The translations under genes and the position numbers were made by a program. From Gemmataceae bacterium (lineage in GTDB: Bacteria; Planctomycetota; Planctomycetia; Gemmatales; Gemmataceae): a stretch of DNA of 64,000 nucleotides. The stretch is taken from the NCBI GenBank assembly GCA_019636445.1, contig JAHBXO010000007.1, positions 62,001 to 126,000 of the forward strand. The letters are read 5' to 3'. Under the pieces are notes generated by a model. It had not been told where the DNA came from and did not search any database. It saw only the letters and a program-made list of their open reading frames with translations. This document shows, one piece after another, positions 9,778 to 18,615 of this stretch; positions within the stretch are counted from its first letter, which is position 1, and each line of letters begins with the position of its first letter.

Positions 9778-12700
9778 ATGAACGACCAAGGCATCACCCG
9801 CGAGACCGAGATCGTCTTTCGACGCCTGGCCGACTCGTTTCCCGGCGTCAGCCCGGAAATGAGCGCCACGGCGTGGTGGGCGCTCGTCGTCGGCGTCTTC
9901 GCGATCGGCGCGCTCTTCGTCATCTGGATGTACACGAAGGACGCGAAGACCTGCCGCTGGTACGTGGCCGTGCCGCTCGCGGTGCTGCGTATCCTCGTCT
10001 ACGCCCTGCTCGCCCTCGCGTTCCTCCTGCCCGCGCGCCAGACCTGGGAAACCTCCGAGAAGACCTCGCGCGTGCTCATCCTGTTGGATGTGTCTCCCAG
10101 CATTACGCAGATTTCGGACGAGCGCGCCTCCGCCGGTGCAAAGCCCGCCACGCGGCTCCAGAAGGTGCTCGACTTCCTGACCGACGACAAGGTCGGCTTC
10201 CTGAAGAAGATCATCGACGTGAACCCGGTGTATCTCTACCGCTTCGGTTCGCGCCTCGACGACGAACCGACGGCGCTGACCGCCGATTCGCCCGCGTGGT
10301 CCAAGGCCGACTGGGACGCTTGGACGAAATACGACTTCAAGCCATGGGTGCTGCGCGGCCTCGCCAAGGATTCCCGCGACGCCGTCGCCAAGTTGCCGTC
10401 GTGGAAGGGCGACGCCCCCGGCACGGCCGAGTGGGCCATCGAGTGGGCGAAGCTGCCCGAAGCCGACGTCGTGCCCGGTTCCCTCTCCGACGAGGAGAAG
10501 AAGACGCTGCTGGACAACCGCGCGAAGCTGGAGAAACGCGTCGATGTCGCCCGTGCGATCGTGTTGGGCACGAACGTGCCCGACTCGCTCACTACCGCCA
10601 TCAACCGCGAATCGTCCAACATGGTGCAGGGCCTCATCGTCTTCACCGACGGCCGCAGCAACCTCGGCAGCGAGGCGGCCTACAACGAATTGAAGGAGCG
10701 GGCGACCCGCGAGAAGATTCCGATCTTCACCATCGCCGTCGGCGAGCCGCGCGAGAACGTCGCCATCACCATCACCGACCTCACCGCCCCCGACCGCATC
10801 CCGCCGGACGAACCGGTGAAGATCGCCGTGGAAGTCGATGGTGTCGGCCTCGAACGGCAGGAAGTCGAGGTCAAGCTCGGCCTCTACCTGCCGACCCGCG
10901 ATCCCAAGACCGACCAGCCCGACCACGAACTCGTCGCCAAGCTCCAGTTCCAGCCCGGCGACCCACCGCACGGCGCGGCCGAGTTCGTCATCGACGCCGA
11001 CAAGCTGCCCGAATCGATGACCGAGGACTCGAAGAAGGAGACCGGCGCCGGCAAGCGGAAGCAACTCAAGCAAGGCGCGTGGTCGATGGTCGCGCGTGTC
11101 GCGGCCGATAAACGCGAGATATACGACAAACCCGAACACGTCTCGTCGCCGCGCGTCGTGCAGGTGATGGATTCGCCGCTACGCATTCTGTTGTGGGCGA
11201 GCGGGCCGACGCGCGACTACCAGACGCTGCGGACGCTCCTCATGCGCGAAGTGAACGAGAAGCGCGCCGAGATGAGCATCTTCCTTCAGAACGAAGGCGG
11301 ACGCGACGGGAACATCACCCAGGACGTGACGCCGGACCGGCTGCTCATCAAGTTCCCGACGCGCTACGAAACGACGCCGAAGCCCGGCGACAAGCCCGAG
11401 GACAAGTACCTGAACCTGCACGAGTACGATCTGATCCTGGCGTTCGATCCGGATTGGACGGAACTTTCGACGGAGCAGATCGAGAACCTGAAGACATGGG
11501 TGGTGGAAGGTGGCGGCGGCTTCGTCTACGTCGCCGGTCCGATCCACACGTTCCAGCTCGCGCGCGCCGACGAAACGGGCCGGTTGAAGCCGCTGCTCGA
11601 AATGCTCAGCGCGCTGCCGGACGACAGCATCCTGTTGAAGACACGGCCGATCCCGCGCACGCCGCGACGGCTCAAGCTGAACCCGAACGCCGAGTTCGAT
11701 GTCCTGAAACTGGAAGACGCGGGCGACGACCCGGTCGCGGGTTGGGGCCGGTTCTTCGCCAACGGCGGCGCGATCCAGCCCGGCAACCCGAACCAACAAC
11801 TGAACCCGAAGAACGGTTTCTATTCGTACTACCCGATCAAGATGACCAAGCCCGGTGCCGCCGTGCTGTTGGAGTTCCTGGACGTGAACGAACGCGGCGA
11901 AGCCGAACCGAAGCCGTACTTCGTGATCAACCAGCCGGGCCGGGGGCGCACGGCGTTTCTCGGCTCCGGCGAGACGTGGCGGCTGCGCACGGTCGACCCG
12001 GCCTACTTCGAGCGGTTCTGGATCCGCTTCGGCCGGAACATCTCCGCCGCCCGGCGGAACGTGCAGTCGTTCCGCGGCCAGGTGCTCGTGAACAAGGAGT
12101 ATTCGTCCGGTTCGCTGGTGCGGGTGCAGACCCGCCTGCTGGCGCCGAACGGCAAACCGTACCCGCCCGACGCCATCACGCCGAAGTTCATCATCGAGCA
12201 GTTCGAGCCGGACGGCTCGAAGAAGCCCAAGCCGATCGGCCCGATCCAGATGGCGGCGAAGAAGGGCGCGAGCGGGTTCGACGGCTATTACACCGCGCAG
12301 GTCCTTGCCGACCCGAAGCAGTTCCCGCCCGGCGAGTTCCGCTACAAGGTCGTCGTCGACGTGCCGGACAGCCCCGGCGACACGATCAGCGGGGAGTTCA
12401 TGGTCCGCCGGTCCGATCCGGAACTGGACAACGCCCGGCCGGACTTCGCCGCGCTCCAGAACGCCGCCAGCGCGCTCGCCGACGTGGAACCGAAGATCAC
12501 CGAACCCGGCGCCCTCGAGAAACTCAAGGGAAGCGCGACCGACACGACGAAGGTGAAGCTCGCCTTCAAGCTGAGCGAAACCGAAAAGCTCGCTGCGATC
12601 CCGGCGTGCCTGAAGTCGGACCGCAAGGAATTCCGCAACCGCGGCGCGGTCGAGGACCTCTGGGATCAGGGGGCGACGCTGCCGTCGGCGATCTCCGACC

Positions 12701-12801
12701 GGTTCTCGTCGCAACCCGTGACGATCAGTTACCTCTTGATGGCCGCGATCGGATTGCTCGCGATCGAATGGGCCGTCCGGAAGTTAGTGCGATTGGCGTG
12801 A
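9778..12801 (+). CDS. Large membrane VWA protein
   Basis: 1,007 residues. Two membrane helices occupy about 28-50 and 60-85, followed by a VWA domain with the MIDAS motif ILLDVSPSITQI (about 101-112). The next part is Ig-like, then comes an amidotransferase-like region with the GGGGF loop (VVEGGGGFVYVAGP). The C-terminus ends in a membrane segment (ISYLLMAAIGLLAIEWAV) with a basic tail. The architecture parallels the preceding gene, so the two may form a hetero-oligomer. The stop is followed at once by a perfect 31-bp inverted repeat. Confidence 0.9.
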   Translation: MNDQGITRETEIVFRRLADSFPGVSPEMSATAWWALVVGVFAIGALFVIWMYTKDAKTCRWYVAVPLAVLRILVYALLALAFLLPARQTWETSEKTSRVLILLDVSPSITQISDERASAGAKPATRLQKVLDFLTDDKVGFLKKIIDVNPVYLYRFGSRLDDEPTALTADSPAWSKADWDAWTKYDFKPWVLRGLAKDSRDAVAKLPSWKGDAPGTAEWAIEWAKLPEADVVPGSLSDEEKKTLLDNRAKLEKRVDVARAIVLGTNVPDSLTTAINRESSNMVQGLIVFTDGRSNLGSEAAYNELKERATREKIPIFTIAVGEPRENVAITITDLTAPDRIPPDEPVKIAVEVDGVGLERQEVEVKLGLYLPTRDPKTDQPDHELVAKLQFQPGDPPHGAAEFVIDADKLPESMTEDSKKETGAGKRKQLKQGAWSMVARVAADKREIYDKPEHVSSPRVVQVMDSPLRILLWASGPTRDYQTLRTLLMREVNEKRAEMSIFLQNEGGRDGNITQDVTPDRLLIKFPTRYETTPKPGDKPEDKYLNLHEYDLILAFDPDWTELSTEQIENLKTWVVEGGGGFVYVAGPIHTFQLARADETGRLKPLLEMLSALPDDSILLKTRPIPRTPRRLKLNPNAEFDVLKLEDAGDDPVAGWGRFFANGGAIQPGNPNQQLNPKNGFYSYYPIKMTKPGAAVLLEFLDVNERGEAEPKPYFVINQPGRGRTAFLGSGETWRLRTVDPAYFERFWIRFGRNISAARRNVQSFRGQVLVNKEYSSGSLVRVQTRLLAPNGKPYPPDAITPKFIIEQFEPDGSKKPKPIGPIQMAAKKGASGFDGYYTAQVLADPKQFPPGEFRYKVVVDVPDSPGDTISGEFMVRRSDPELDNARPDFAALQNAASALADVEPKITEPGALEKLKGSATDTTKVKLAFKLSETEKLAAIPACLKSDRKEFRNRGAVEDLWDQGATLPSAISDRFSSQPVTISYLLMAAIGLLAIEWAVRKLVRLA

Positions 12802-12804
12802 TCC

Positions 12805-12885
12805 GTAGGGTGGGCCGAGTCTTCGAGGCCCACCGCGAGAGCCGGTGAAACGAACGGTGGGCCTCGAAGACTCGGCCCACCCTAC
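12805..12885. repeat. Perfect 31-bp inverted repeat (PalA, GGTGGGCC type)
   Basis: Arms at 12805-12835 and 12855-12885 are exact reverse complements separated by 19 bp. Each arm is itself a hairpin (GGTGGGCC ... GGCCCACC around CGAGTCTTCG), so the element can fold in two ways. It sits in the 108-bp gap inside an apparent operon and is not followed by a T-tract. A single-arm relative is at 48745-48771. Confidence 0.9.
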
Positions 12886-12909
12886 GACTAGCGAATTGGA
12901 CCCGCAGAT

Positions 12910-15900
12910 ATGCCTGCCGACACCGTGGAATCGCCGAACCGCCTCGACGCGAAACTGGCCGGGCCGCTGGACCAGATCCGCGGCACGATCCGGCAATACA
13001 TCCTCGCCGATGTCGCCGTCACCGTCGCCATCGTCGTGGTCCTCTGGTTCTGGCTCGGCCTCGCGCTCGACTTCGGCGTCTTCAAACTCTCCGGATTCGA
13101 CTGGGTCCTCGATTCCCCGCGCATACTCCGCCACCTAGGCCAGCTCGCGCTCGTCCTCGGCCTGCTCGGCGTCCTCGTCGTCCGCCGCGAATCGGTCAAA
13201 CGCCTCTTCGGCATGATCCCGCAACCGTGGATCCGCCGGCACCTGCTGGAACTCCCGGCCCTCTTTCACGTGCTCATCGCCGCGGTCTTCGCGCCGGTGT
13301 TCCTCGTCATCCTCCTCTACCGCTTCCTCTTCTGGCTCCGCGGAGCCGACGAGGATCGCGAAATGGCGCTCGTGCTCGAAAAGCGCTTCCCCGACGTGCT
13401 CGGCGACCGGCTCATCACCGCCGTCGAACTCGCCGACATCGACCGGCAGAAGAAGTACGGCTACTCCGAAGACATGATCCGCCGCACCGTGGACGAGGCC
13501 CGCGAACGCGTCGCGCAGGTGCCCGTCGCCTCCGTCTTCAACTGGGACCGGATCGGCCGCAAGGCGATCGCGCTCGGCGTCGTCGGCATCGGTTCGCTCG
13601 CCGCCGCCTACGCCGCCTACGCCGCGATCGGCCAGCGCTCCGCCAACAAGTTCACCGGCGAATTCGGCGACGTCGCCACCATCTGGGCCGAACGCAACGT
13701 CCTCTTCCGCAGCACCCCCTGGCCCCGGAACGCCCATATCGAACTCGTCGGATTCCCCGACCAGGAGCTGCGCATCGGCAAGGACGCGGCCGCCCCGAAG
13801 GTCCGCGCCCGCGCCTATCGCTGGGTGATCGCCGACCGCGCCCGCGCACACGGCTGGCGCCCCCTCCTGTGGAGCGATCTCGCCGAGAACCTGCCCGGCG
13901 TCGGTTCGCTCGCCAACGGCATCTTCGCCGGCGACGGCGCCAAGCTCCCGGCCGAGGCCCGCGAGTGGGATCTCGACCGGATCGAAGCCGAAGTCGCGAA
14001 CGCCGCCGGCGTCGCCCCGCTCCTCGCCAAGCTCGAAGCGCTCGCCGCCGATTCGCGCATGTCCCGCACCCTCCGCAAGCTGGACATCCCCGACGCGATG
14101 ACGCTCTCGTACGGCGGCACCAAAACCCGCGGCCGGATCAACCTGAACCGCGAGGCCGGCAACGCCTTCACCGGCGAAATCTCCGGGCTCAAGGAATCGA
14201 TCCGCTTCACGGTCCGCGGCGGGGACTTCACGACGCTCGCCCGCGCCGTCACCCTCGTACCGCCGCCGGCGTTCTCCCGCCTCGCCCGTACCGAGTACCA
14301 GCCCGCGTACCTCTACCACGCCCCGCCGTTCGTCGACGGCAAACAGGACTTCCTGGCCCTCAAGGGGCTGCGCCAGGTCCTCGGCGACAAGGAACTCTCG
14401 CTCACCGGCGACAAGTCGCTGTTCACCATCACGCAGGGCACCGAGTTCGTCCTCCGCGGCGTGGCCGACAAGCCGCTCAAGCATGTCCTCGCCACGCCGA
14501 AGATCGGCAAGCTTCCCGGCCACCCCGCCGGCGAAACGAATCCGCTCGTCGTGCCGACCACGAATCCGGATCGCACCGAATTCGCGCTGTCGTTCCGCGA
14601 CGCCGACCGCCCGACCGCGAACCTCGAATTCGAGCTGACGCTCGTGGACGACGACGATGTGACGAGTTCGCGCCTGGTGCTGGTGCAGGTGTCCGAAGAC
14701 GGCGTGCCGGTGATCGAGCTGGCCGTGGACGCCCTGCGGAAGCAGGGGAACGCCTACCTCGTGACGCCGGTGGCGAAGGTGCCATTCGTGGACGAAAGCA
14801 AGGTGAAGGACGACGCCGGCCTGAGCAAGGTGGCGTTCGCCTACAGCTATCAGCAGGTGGACGCCGCCGTGACGGTGGAGGCGAAGATCCCGATCCTCGC
14901 GGGCCTATTCGCGGGCGCGCCCGGACTGCCGTCGATCGCCACCCCGGCGCGGACGGTGCTCGGCGCGCAGCTCATGCAGGATTCCTCCGACAAGAATCTC
15001 GGCAAGGCCGTCGCCGGCGAGTACGCCCTGCCGCGCTTCACCGAGGAGTTCGCGAAGCGACGACCCGACACGCTCGACGCCCTCCGGAAACGCCTCGACA
15101 TTCCCCAGCCGCCCGACGACCCGCAAGTCGTCCGGGAACTGCGCTTCCGCGATCAGGACACCGACAATTTCGACCTGCGCGCCGCCATCCCGGCGCTCGA
15201 GGAGAAGGATCGCGCGAAGATGCAGCCGCGCTATCGCGTCGACGTGACGCTGCGGGCCACCGACACGAACTACGAGACTGGCCCGAAGGTCGGCCAGAGC
15301 CTTGAAACCGTACGACTGCTCGTCATTTCCGAGGCCGAACTGCTCGTGGAGATGGCCAAGGACGAGGAAGTGCAGATCGCCCGCCTCGACGACGTGCTCA
15401 AGAAGCTGCGCGAGGCGCAGGCGAAACTGAACCAGACCGCCGGCCGCCTGCGCGACCTCGCCCCGCCGCCCGACGTGCTGGTGTCCGCCGGCGTGCGGGC
15501 GCAAGACCTCGGGCAGGACGTCGCCAAGGGCCGCGAACTCACGACCGCCATCCAGACCGAATACAAGCGGCTCGAGAAGGAAGCCCGCTTCAACGACATC
15601 CGCCAGACGCAGAAGCGGATCGAAGGCGAAATCCTCCGCGACCTCGCGCTGATCCTCGAGAAGGGCTTCGCCACCGCCGAGGACACGCACAAGTCGTTCC
15701 TGTCGTCCCTCCTTGAAGGCCGCCGGCCCGAAGAAGCGCTCATCGCCAAGGATCAGGCCGACCTCCAGACGCTCGTCAACATGGTGCAGGCGCTGCGCGA
15801 AAAGCTCGGCGAGTCGGTCAGCCTGAGCAAGATCCGCGCGGAACTGGAGAAGGTCCGAAACCGGCTGGAGGCCAACGACAAGGTTTTTGCCGACCTGATG

Positions 15901-16206
15901 CGAGGCGCCCTCGAACGCCTTCGGATGCCGGTGATTTCGACCATTCCGACGGTCGAACTGGCGCAGGGCGAGAAGAAACTCGTCAAGAACCCGCTGAACT
16001 GGCTGGCGTTCGACGGCAACGTCTACAAGGTGAAGTTCGAGGCCCCGCCCGGCGGCCAGGTGAAGGTACCGGTGGAAATCACCGTCGCCGACGACAAGGA
16101 TGCGGTGGAATACGAGATCACGGCCGGAAATCAGTCTGGCGAATATACGATCAAGTTGGTACCGTCGGTGGGCAACCCGGTCGAGGTGAAGGTCAAAGTC
16201 AAATGA
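12910..16206 (+). CDS. Large membrane and coiled-coil protein of the MoxR/VWA cluster
   Basis: 1,098 residues, resembling DUF4175-type proteins. The N-terminal part has membrane helices at about 36-56, 76-93 and 118-140 and a further one near 212-236. A long soluble part with beta-rich segments follows, then a charged alpha-helical, probably coiled-coil region at about 815-985 (EVQIARLDDVLKKLREAQ), and a short beta-rich C-terminus. No catalytic motif is recognised. Position and topology suggest the structural core of a membrane assembly built with the VWA proteins upstream; this is inference only. Confidence 0.85.
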   Translation: MPADTVESPNRLDAKLAGPLDQIRGTIRQYILADVAVTVAIVVVLWFWLGLALDFGVFKLSGFDWVLDSPRILRHLGQLALVLGLLGVLVVRRESVKRLFGMIPQPWIRRHLLELPALFHVLIAAVFAPVFLVILLYRFLFWLRGADEDREMALVLEKRFPDVLGDRLITAVELADIDRQKKYGYSEDMIRRTVDEARERVAQVPVASVFNWDRIGRKAIALGVVGIGSLAAAYAAYAAIGQRSANKFTGEFGDVATIWAERNVLFRSTPWPRNAHIELVGFPDQELRIGKDAAAPKVRARAYRWVIADRARAHGWRPLLWSDLAENLPGVGSLANGIFAGDGAKLPAEAREWDLDRIEAEVANAAGVAPLLAKLEALAADSRMSRTLRKLDIPDAMTLSYGGTKTRGRINLNREAGNAFTGEISGLKESIRFTVRGGDFTTLARAVTLVPPPAFSRLARTEYQPAYLYHAPPFVDGKQDFLALKGLRQVLGDKELSLTGDKSLFTITQGTEFVLRGVADKPLKHVLATPKIGKLPGHPAGETNPLVVPTTNPDRTEFALSFRDADRPTANLEFELTLVDDDDVTSSRLVLVQVSEDGVPVIELAVDALRKQGNAYLVTPVAKVPFVDESKVKDDAGLSKVAFAYSYQQVDAAVTVEAKIPILAGLFAGAPGLPSIATPARTVLGAQLMQDSSDKNLGKAVAGEYALPRFTEEFAKRRPDTLDALRKRLDIPQPPDDPQVVRELRFRDQDTDNFDLRAAIPALEEKDRAKMQPRYRVDVTLRATDTNYETGPKVGQSLETVRLLVISEAELLVEMAKDEEVQIARLDDVLKKLREAQAKLNQTAGRLRDLAPPPDVLVSAGVRAQDLGQDVAKGRELTTAIQTEYKRLEKEARFNDIRQTQKRIEGEILRDLALILEKGFATAEDTHKSFLSSLLEGRRPEEALIAKDQADLQTLVNMVQALREKLGESVSLSKIRAELEKVRNRLEANDKVFADLMRGALERLRMPVISTIPTVELAQGEKKLVKNPLNWLAFDGNVYKVKFEAPPGGQVKVPVEITVADDKDAVEYEITAGNQSGEYTIKLVPSVGNPVEVKVKVK

Positions 16207-16209
16207 TCG

Positions 16210-16232
16210 CGCGGGAATTCGCGATTCCCGCG
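16210..16232. other. 9-bp stem hairpin after the large membrane protein gene
   Basis: CGCGGGAAT and ATTCCCGCG (16210-16218, 16224-16232) flank a 5-nt loop directly after the stop codon. There is no T-tract, so it is more likely an mRNA-stabilising or attenuating hairpin than a full terminator. Confidence 0.5.
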
Positions 16233-16310
16233 TTGGTCGCCCCGGCCTGAATCGTCTATCGTGTGGATAGTCCCGTTCCTGTCCGAACCGTCCGCGTTCG
16301 GGAGAGTCTC

Positions 16311-18425
16311 ATGAGTCGTCGCCTGTCGTTCGCCCTCGGCCACGTCGCTGCCGCGTCGCTCCTGCTGTTCGCCGTCGCCGCGATCCCGGCGCAAGGCCCC
16401 AAGCCCGCCGACCCGAAAGCCAAGCCAACTGCGCCGCCCGAAGCCCCGACCTCGACCAAGGATCTGCGCGGCTCGTCCGAACAAACTGCCAAGGTCTTCC
16501 AGGAAATCTCCCGCGGCCTGCTCACCCTCGCCCAGCGGCTGGAGAAGAGCGAACGGCCCGAAGACAAGGAACGCGCCAAGACCATCTACGCCGCCCTCGA
16601 ACACGCCCAGAAGGCCAGCATCGACACGCAATTCAAGACGCTCATCGGCGGCCTGAGCAAGGGCAGCGACAACCCGCAGGACCTCGGCGGCCTGCAAGGG
16701 AAGAACAAGGAACTCATCCAAGCCATCACCGAGATGATCGCCATCCTCCAGACGGAGGACGAATCGGAACGGCTGAAGAAGGAGATCGCCTCGCTGGAAC
16801 GGTTCCTGAAGGAAGTGTCCGACCTCAAGCGGCGGACCGAAGTGCAGCGCGCGATCGTCGAGGCCAGCAAGGCCGACCCGAACAAGCAGGCCAACCAGCA
16901 GAAGGACCTCGCCGAGCAGACCAAGGACCTGGCCGAACGCATGGCGGGCAAGAAGGGCGGCGATCCGAAGGGGAACCAGTCCGCGAAGGAAGACCCGAAG
17001 TCGCGCCCGAAGGGTGAGGCGAAGGAAGGCGAGAACTCGGCGGACGCGAAGTCCGACAGCGCCGGCGACAAGGCCGACCCGAAGGACGGCAAGGACGGCG
17101 ACCCGATGAAGGGGGACAAGGGGTCCGAAGGCAAGCCGATGGGCAAGGACGGCGAGCCGAAGGGCGGCGAACCGAAGCCGGGCGGCGATCCGAAGGACGG
17201 TGCCGGCGAACCGAAGGGCAGCGGCGAGCCGAAAGCCGGTGAGCCTAAGGCTGGCGAACCCAAGGCGGGCGAACCCAAGGCGGGCGAACCCAAGGCGGGC
17301 GAACCCATGGCGGGCGAACCCAAGGCGGGCGAACCCAAGGCTGGACAGCCGGGCGAGCCGAAGGATGGGCAGCAAGCCAAGAGCAAGGGGACCGAAGGCG
17401 GCAAAGGCGAAGCGAAGTCGTCCAAGGGTCAACAGGCGCAGGGTGGCGACGCCAAGGGCAAGGGCGGCAAGCCGATGGAAGGCGAGCAGCAGGCTCAGGC
17501 CCAATCGAAGGGCGCCGGCCAGCAAGGGCAACAAGGCCAACAGGGCCAGCAAGGGCAACAAGGTCAGCAAGGGCAACAGCAGCAGCAGAACCAACAGGCG
17601 CAGACCCCCGGCCGCAAGCAGGTCGAAGAGGCCTACCCGCACCAGAAGGGTGCCGAGGACGACCTGCGCAAGCCCGACAACAAGCAGGCCGCCAAGAAGC
17701 TCGACGAGGCGATCGAGAAGCTCGCCAAGGCCGAGGAGGAACTGAAGAAGAAGCTCAAGCAGCTCCGCGAGGAGGAGATGCTCAAGACGCTCGCGGCGCT
17801 CGAGGCCCGCTGCAACCGAATGCTCTCGATGCAGATCGAGGTCTACGAGGGCACGAAGGCGGTCCACGCCGTGATCGCGAAGAACGGCAACATGAAGACG
17901 ACGGCCGACCACCAGAAGAGCCAGCAACTGGGGGACAAGGAAACGGAAATCGTCTCCGAGGCCGAGAAGGCCCTCAAGCTGCTTGAATCGGAAGGCTCCG
18001 CCGTCGCGTTCGCCAGCGTTCTCGAAGAAGTGAAGGGTGACATGCAGGCGGTGCAGAAGCGCCTCGCCGCGACCTGGGTGGACACCGACACGCAAGTGAT
18101 CGAAGAGAACATCATCCAGATCCTGAAGGACATGATCGCGGCTCTCAAGAAGGCGCAGCAGGACATCCAGGACCAGCAAGGCAAGCCGTCGCCGCCGTCG
18201 GACGGCAAGCCGGGGCCGAAGCAGCTGATCGACCTTCTGGCGGAGTTGAAGCTGATCCGCGCGTTCCAGACGCAGGTGAACAGCCGCACGAAGATGTACG
18301 CCACCAAGTACACGGGCGAGCAGGCGGCCGACCCGATCATCCAGAACGAACTCCGGCAGCTTTCGCAGCGTCAGGCGAAGCTCCAGGACATGGTGCACAA
18401 GATCGCGACGGGCGCGAACAAGTGA
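16311..18425 (+). CDS. Secreted low-complexity coiled-coil protein with PKAGE and QQG repeats
   Basis: 704 residues from the ATG at 16311, chosen over an in-frame GTG at 16263 because it has an RBS (GGAGAG, 16301-16306) and opens a signal peptide (MSRRLSFALGHVAAASLLLF). Helical, charged regions at the N-terminus (about 50-215) and C-terminus (about 440-700) flank a Gly/Pro/Lys/Gln-rich linker. The linker includes eight 5-residue GEPKA units and six QQG units encoded by DNA tandem repeats. No enzyme motif is visible. It may be a cell-envelope tether or spacer for the VWA complex encoded upstream; function is unknown. Confidence 0.82.
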   Translation: MSRRLSFALGHVAAASLLLFAVAAIPAQGPKPADPKAKPTAPPEAPTSTKDLRGSSEQTAKVFQEISRGLLTLAQRLEKSERPEDKERAKTIYAALEHAQKASIDTQFKTLIGGLSKGSDNPQDLGGLQGKNKELIQAITEMIAILQTEDESERLKKEIASLERFLKEVSDLKRRTEVQRAIVEASKADPNKQANQQKDLAEQTKDLAERMAGKKGGDPKGNQSAKEDPKSRPKGEAKEGENSADAKSDSAGDKADPKDGKDGDPMKGDKGSEGKPMGKDGEPKGGEPKPGGDPKDGAGEPKGSGEPKAGEPKAGEPKAGEPKAGEPKAGEPMAGEPKAGEPKAGQPGEPKDGQQAKSKGTEGGKGEAKSSKGQQAQGGDAKGKGGKPMEGEQQAQAQSKGAGQQGQQGQQGQQGQQGQQGQQQQQNQQAQTPGRKQVEEAYPHQKGAEDDLRKPDNKQAAKKLDEAIEKLAKAEEELKKKLKQLREEEMLKTLAALEARCNRMLSMQIEVYEGTKAVHAVIAKNGNMKTTADHQKSQQLGDKETEIVSEAEKALKLLESEGSAVAFASVLEEVKGDMQAVQKRLAATWVDTDTQVIEENIIQILKDMIAALKKAQQDIQDQQGKPSPPSDGKPGPKQLIDLLAELKLIRAFQTQVNSRTKMYATKYTGEQAADPIIQNELRQLSQRQAKLQDMVHKIATGANK
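17223..17342 (+). repeat. 15-bp tandem repeat, eight units (GEPKA)
   Basis: Eight consecutive 15-bp units (consensus GGCGAACCCAAGGCG) inside the coding sequence at 16311-18425. The middle units are nearly identical, one carrying a Lys to Met change, which points to recent slippage expansion. The period keeps the reading frame. Confidence 0.9.
17520..17573 (+). repeat. 9-bp tandem repeat, six units (QQG)
   Basis: Six units of the type CAGCAAGGG/CAACAAGGC encode Gln-Gln-Gly and continue into a CAG run. The units differ at synonymous positions, so this array is older than the GEPKA array 180 bp upstream. Confidence 0.85.
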
Positions 18426-18487
18426 AATCCCGGCGCGAACGGACCGAATTCCCGAAAGGGAAAGAATCGTGAGAAACCGGAAAATCG

Positions 18488-18516
18488 TTGTCGGACGTGC
18501 CGACAGACGTTAGAGT
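18488..18516 (+). promoter_or_regulatory. Candidate sigma-70-like promoter with internal dyad
   Basis: TTGTCG (18488-18493), a 17-bp spacer and TAGAGT (18511-18516) lie 100 bp upstream of the GTG at 18616. Inside the spacer is a TGTCGG-ACGTG-CCGACA dyad (18489-18505) that could be an operator. Planctomycete promoters are poorly defined, so this is a suggestion only. Confidence 0.25.
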
Positions 18517-18615
18517 TGGAGAAGAGTGCCGGTCGATAAATCATCGTGTCGCCCGGCCCTCGCCTCTCCGATCATCCTGCCTCGAACTTCATCCTCTCGC
18601 TTGGGGGGTTCCAAA

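Noticed and set aside
8818..11139. 773-codon open frame on the minus strand
   Set aside because: It crosses the boundary of two well-supported VWA genes on the plus strand and has no motif; it is a codon-bias artefact.
12805..12885. Insertion sequence ends
   Set aside because: The arms face each other over a 19-bp loop with no transposase and no target-site duplication, so it is not an IS element but a palindrome.
17223..17573. Repeat array resembling a CRISPR
   Set aside because: The 15- and 9-bp units are contiguous with no spacers and lie in a coding sequence; no cas genes are present.
16131..18398. 755-codon minus-strand frame rich in Leu/Ala with apparent LALLALLPLL stretches
   Set aside because: The hydrophobic runs are only the antisense of the Lys/Glu/Gly/Gln-rich repeats of the secreted protein at 16311-18425, so no membrane protein is inferred.
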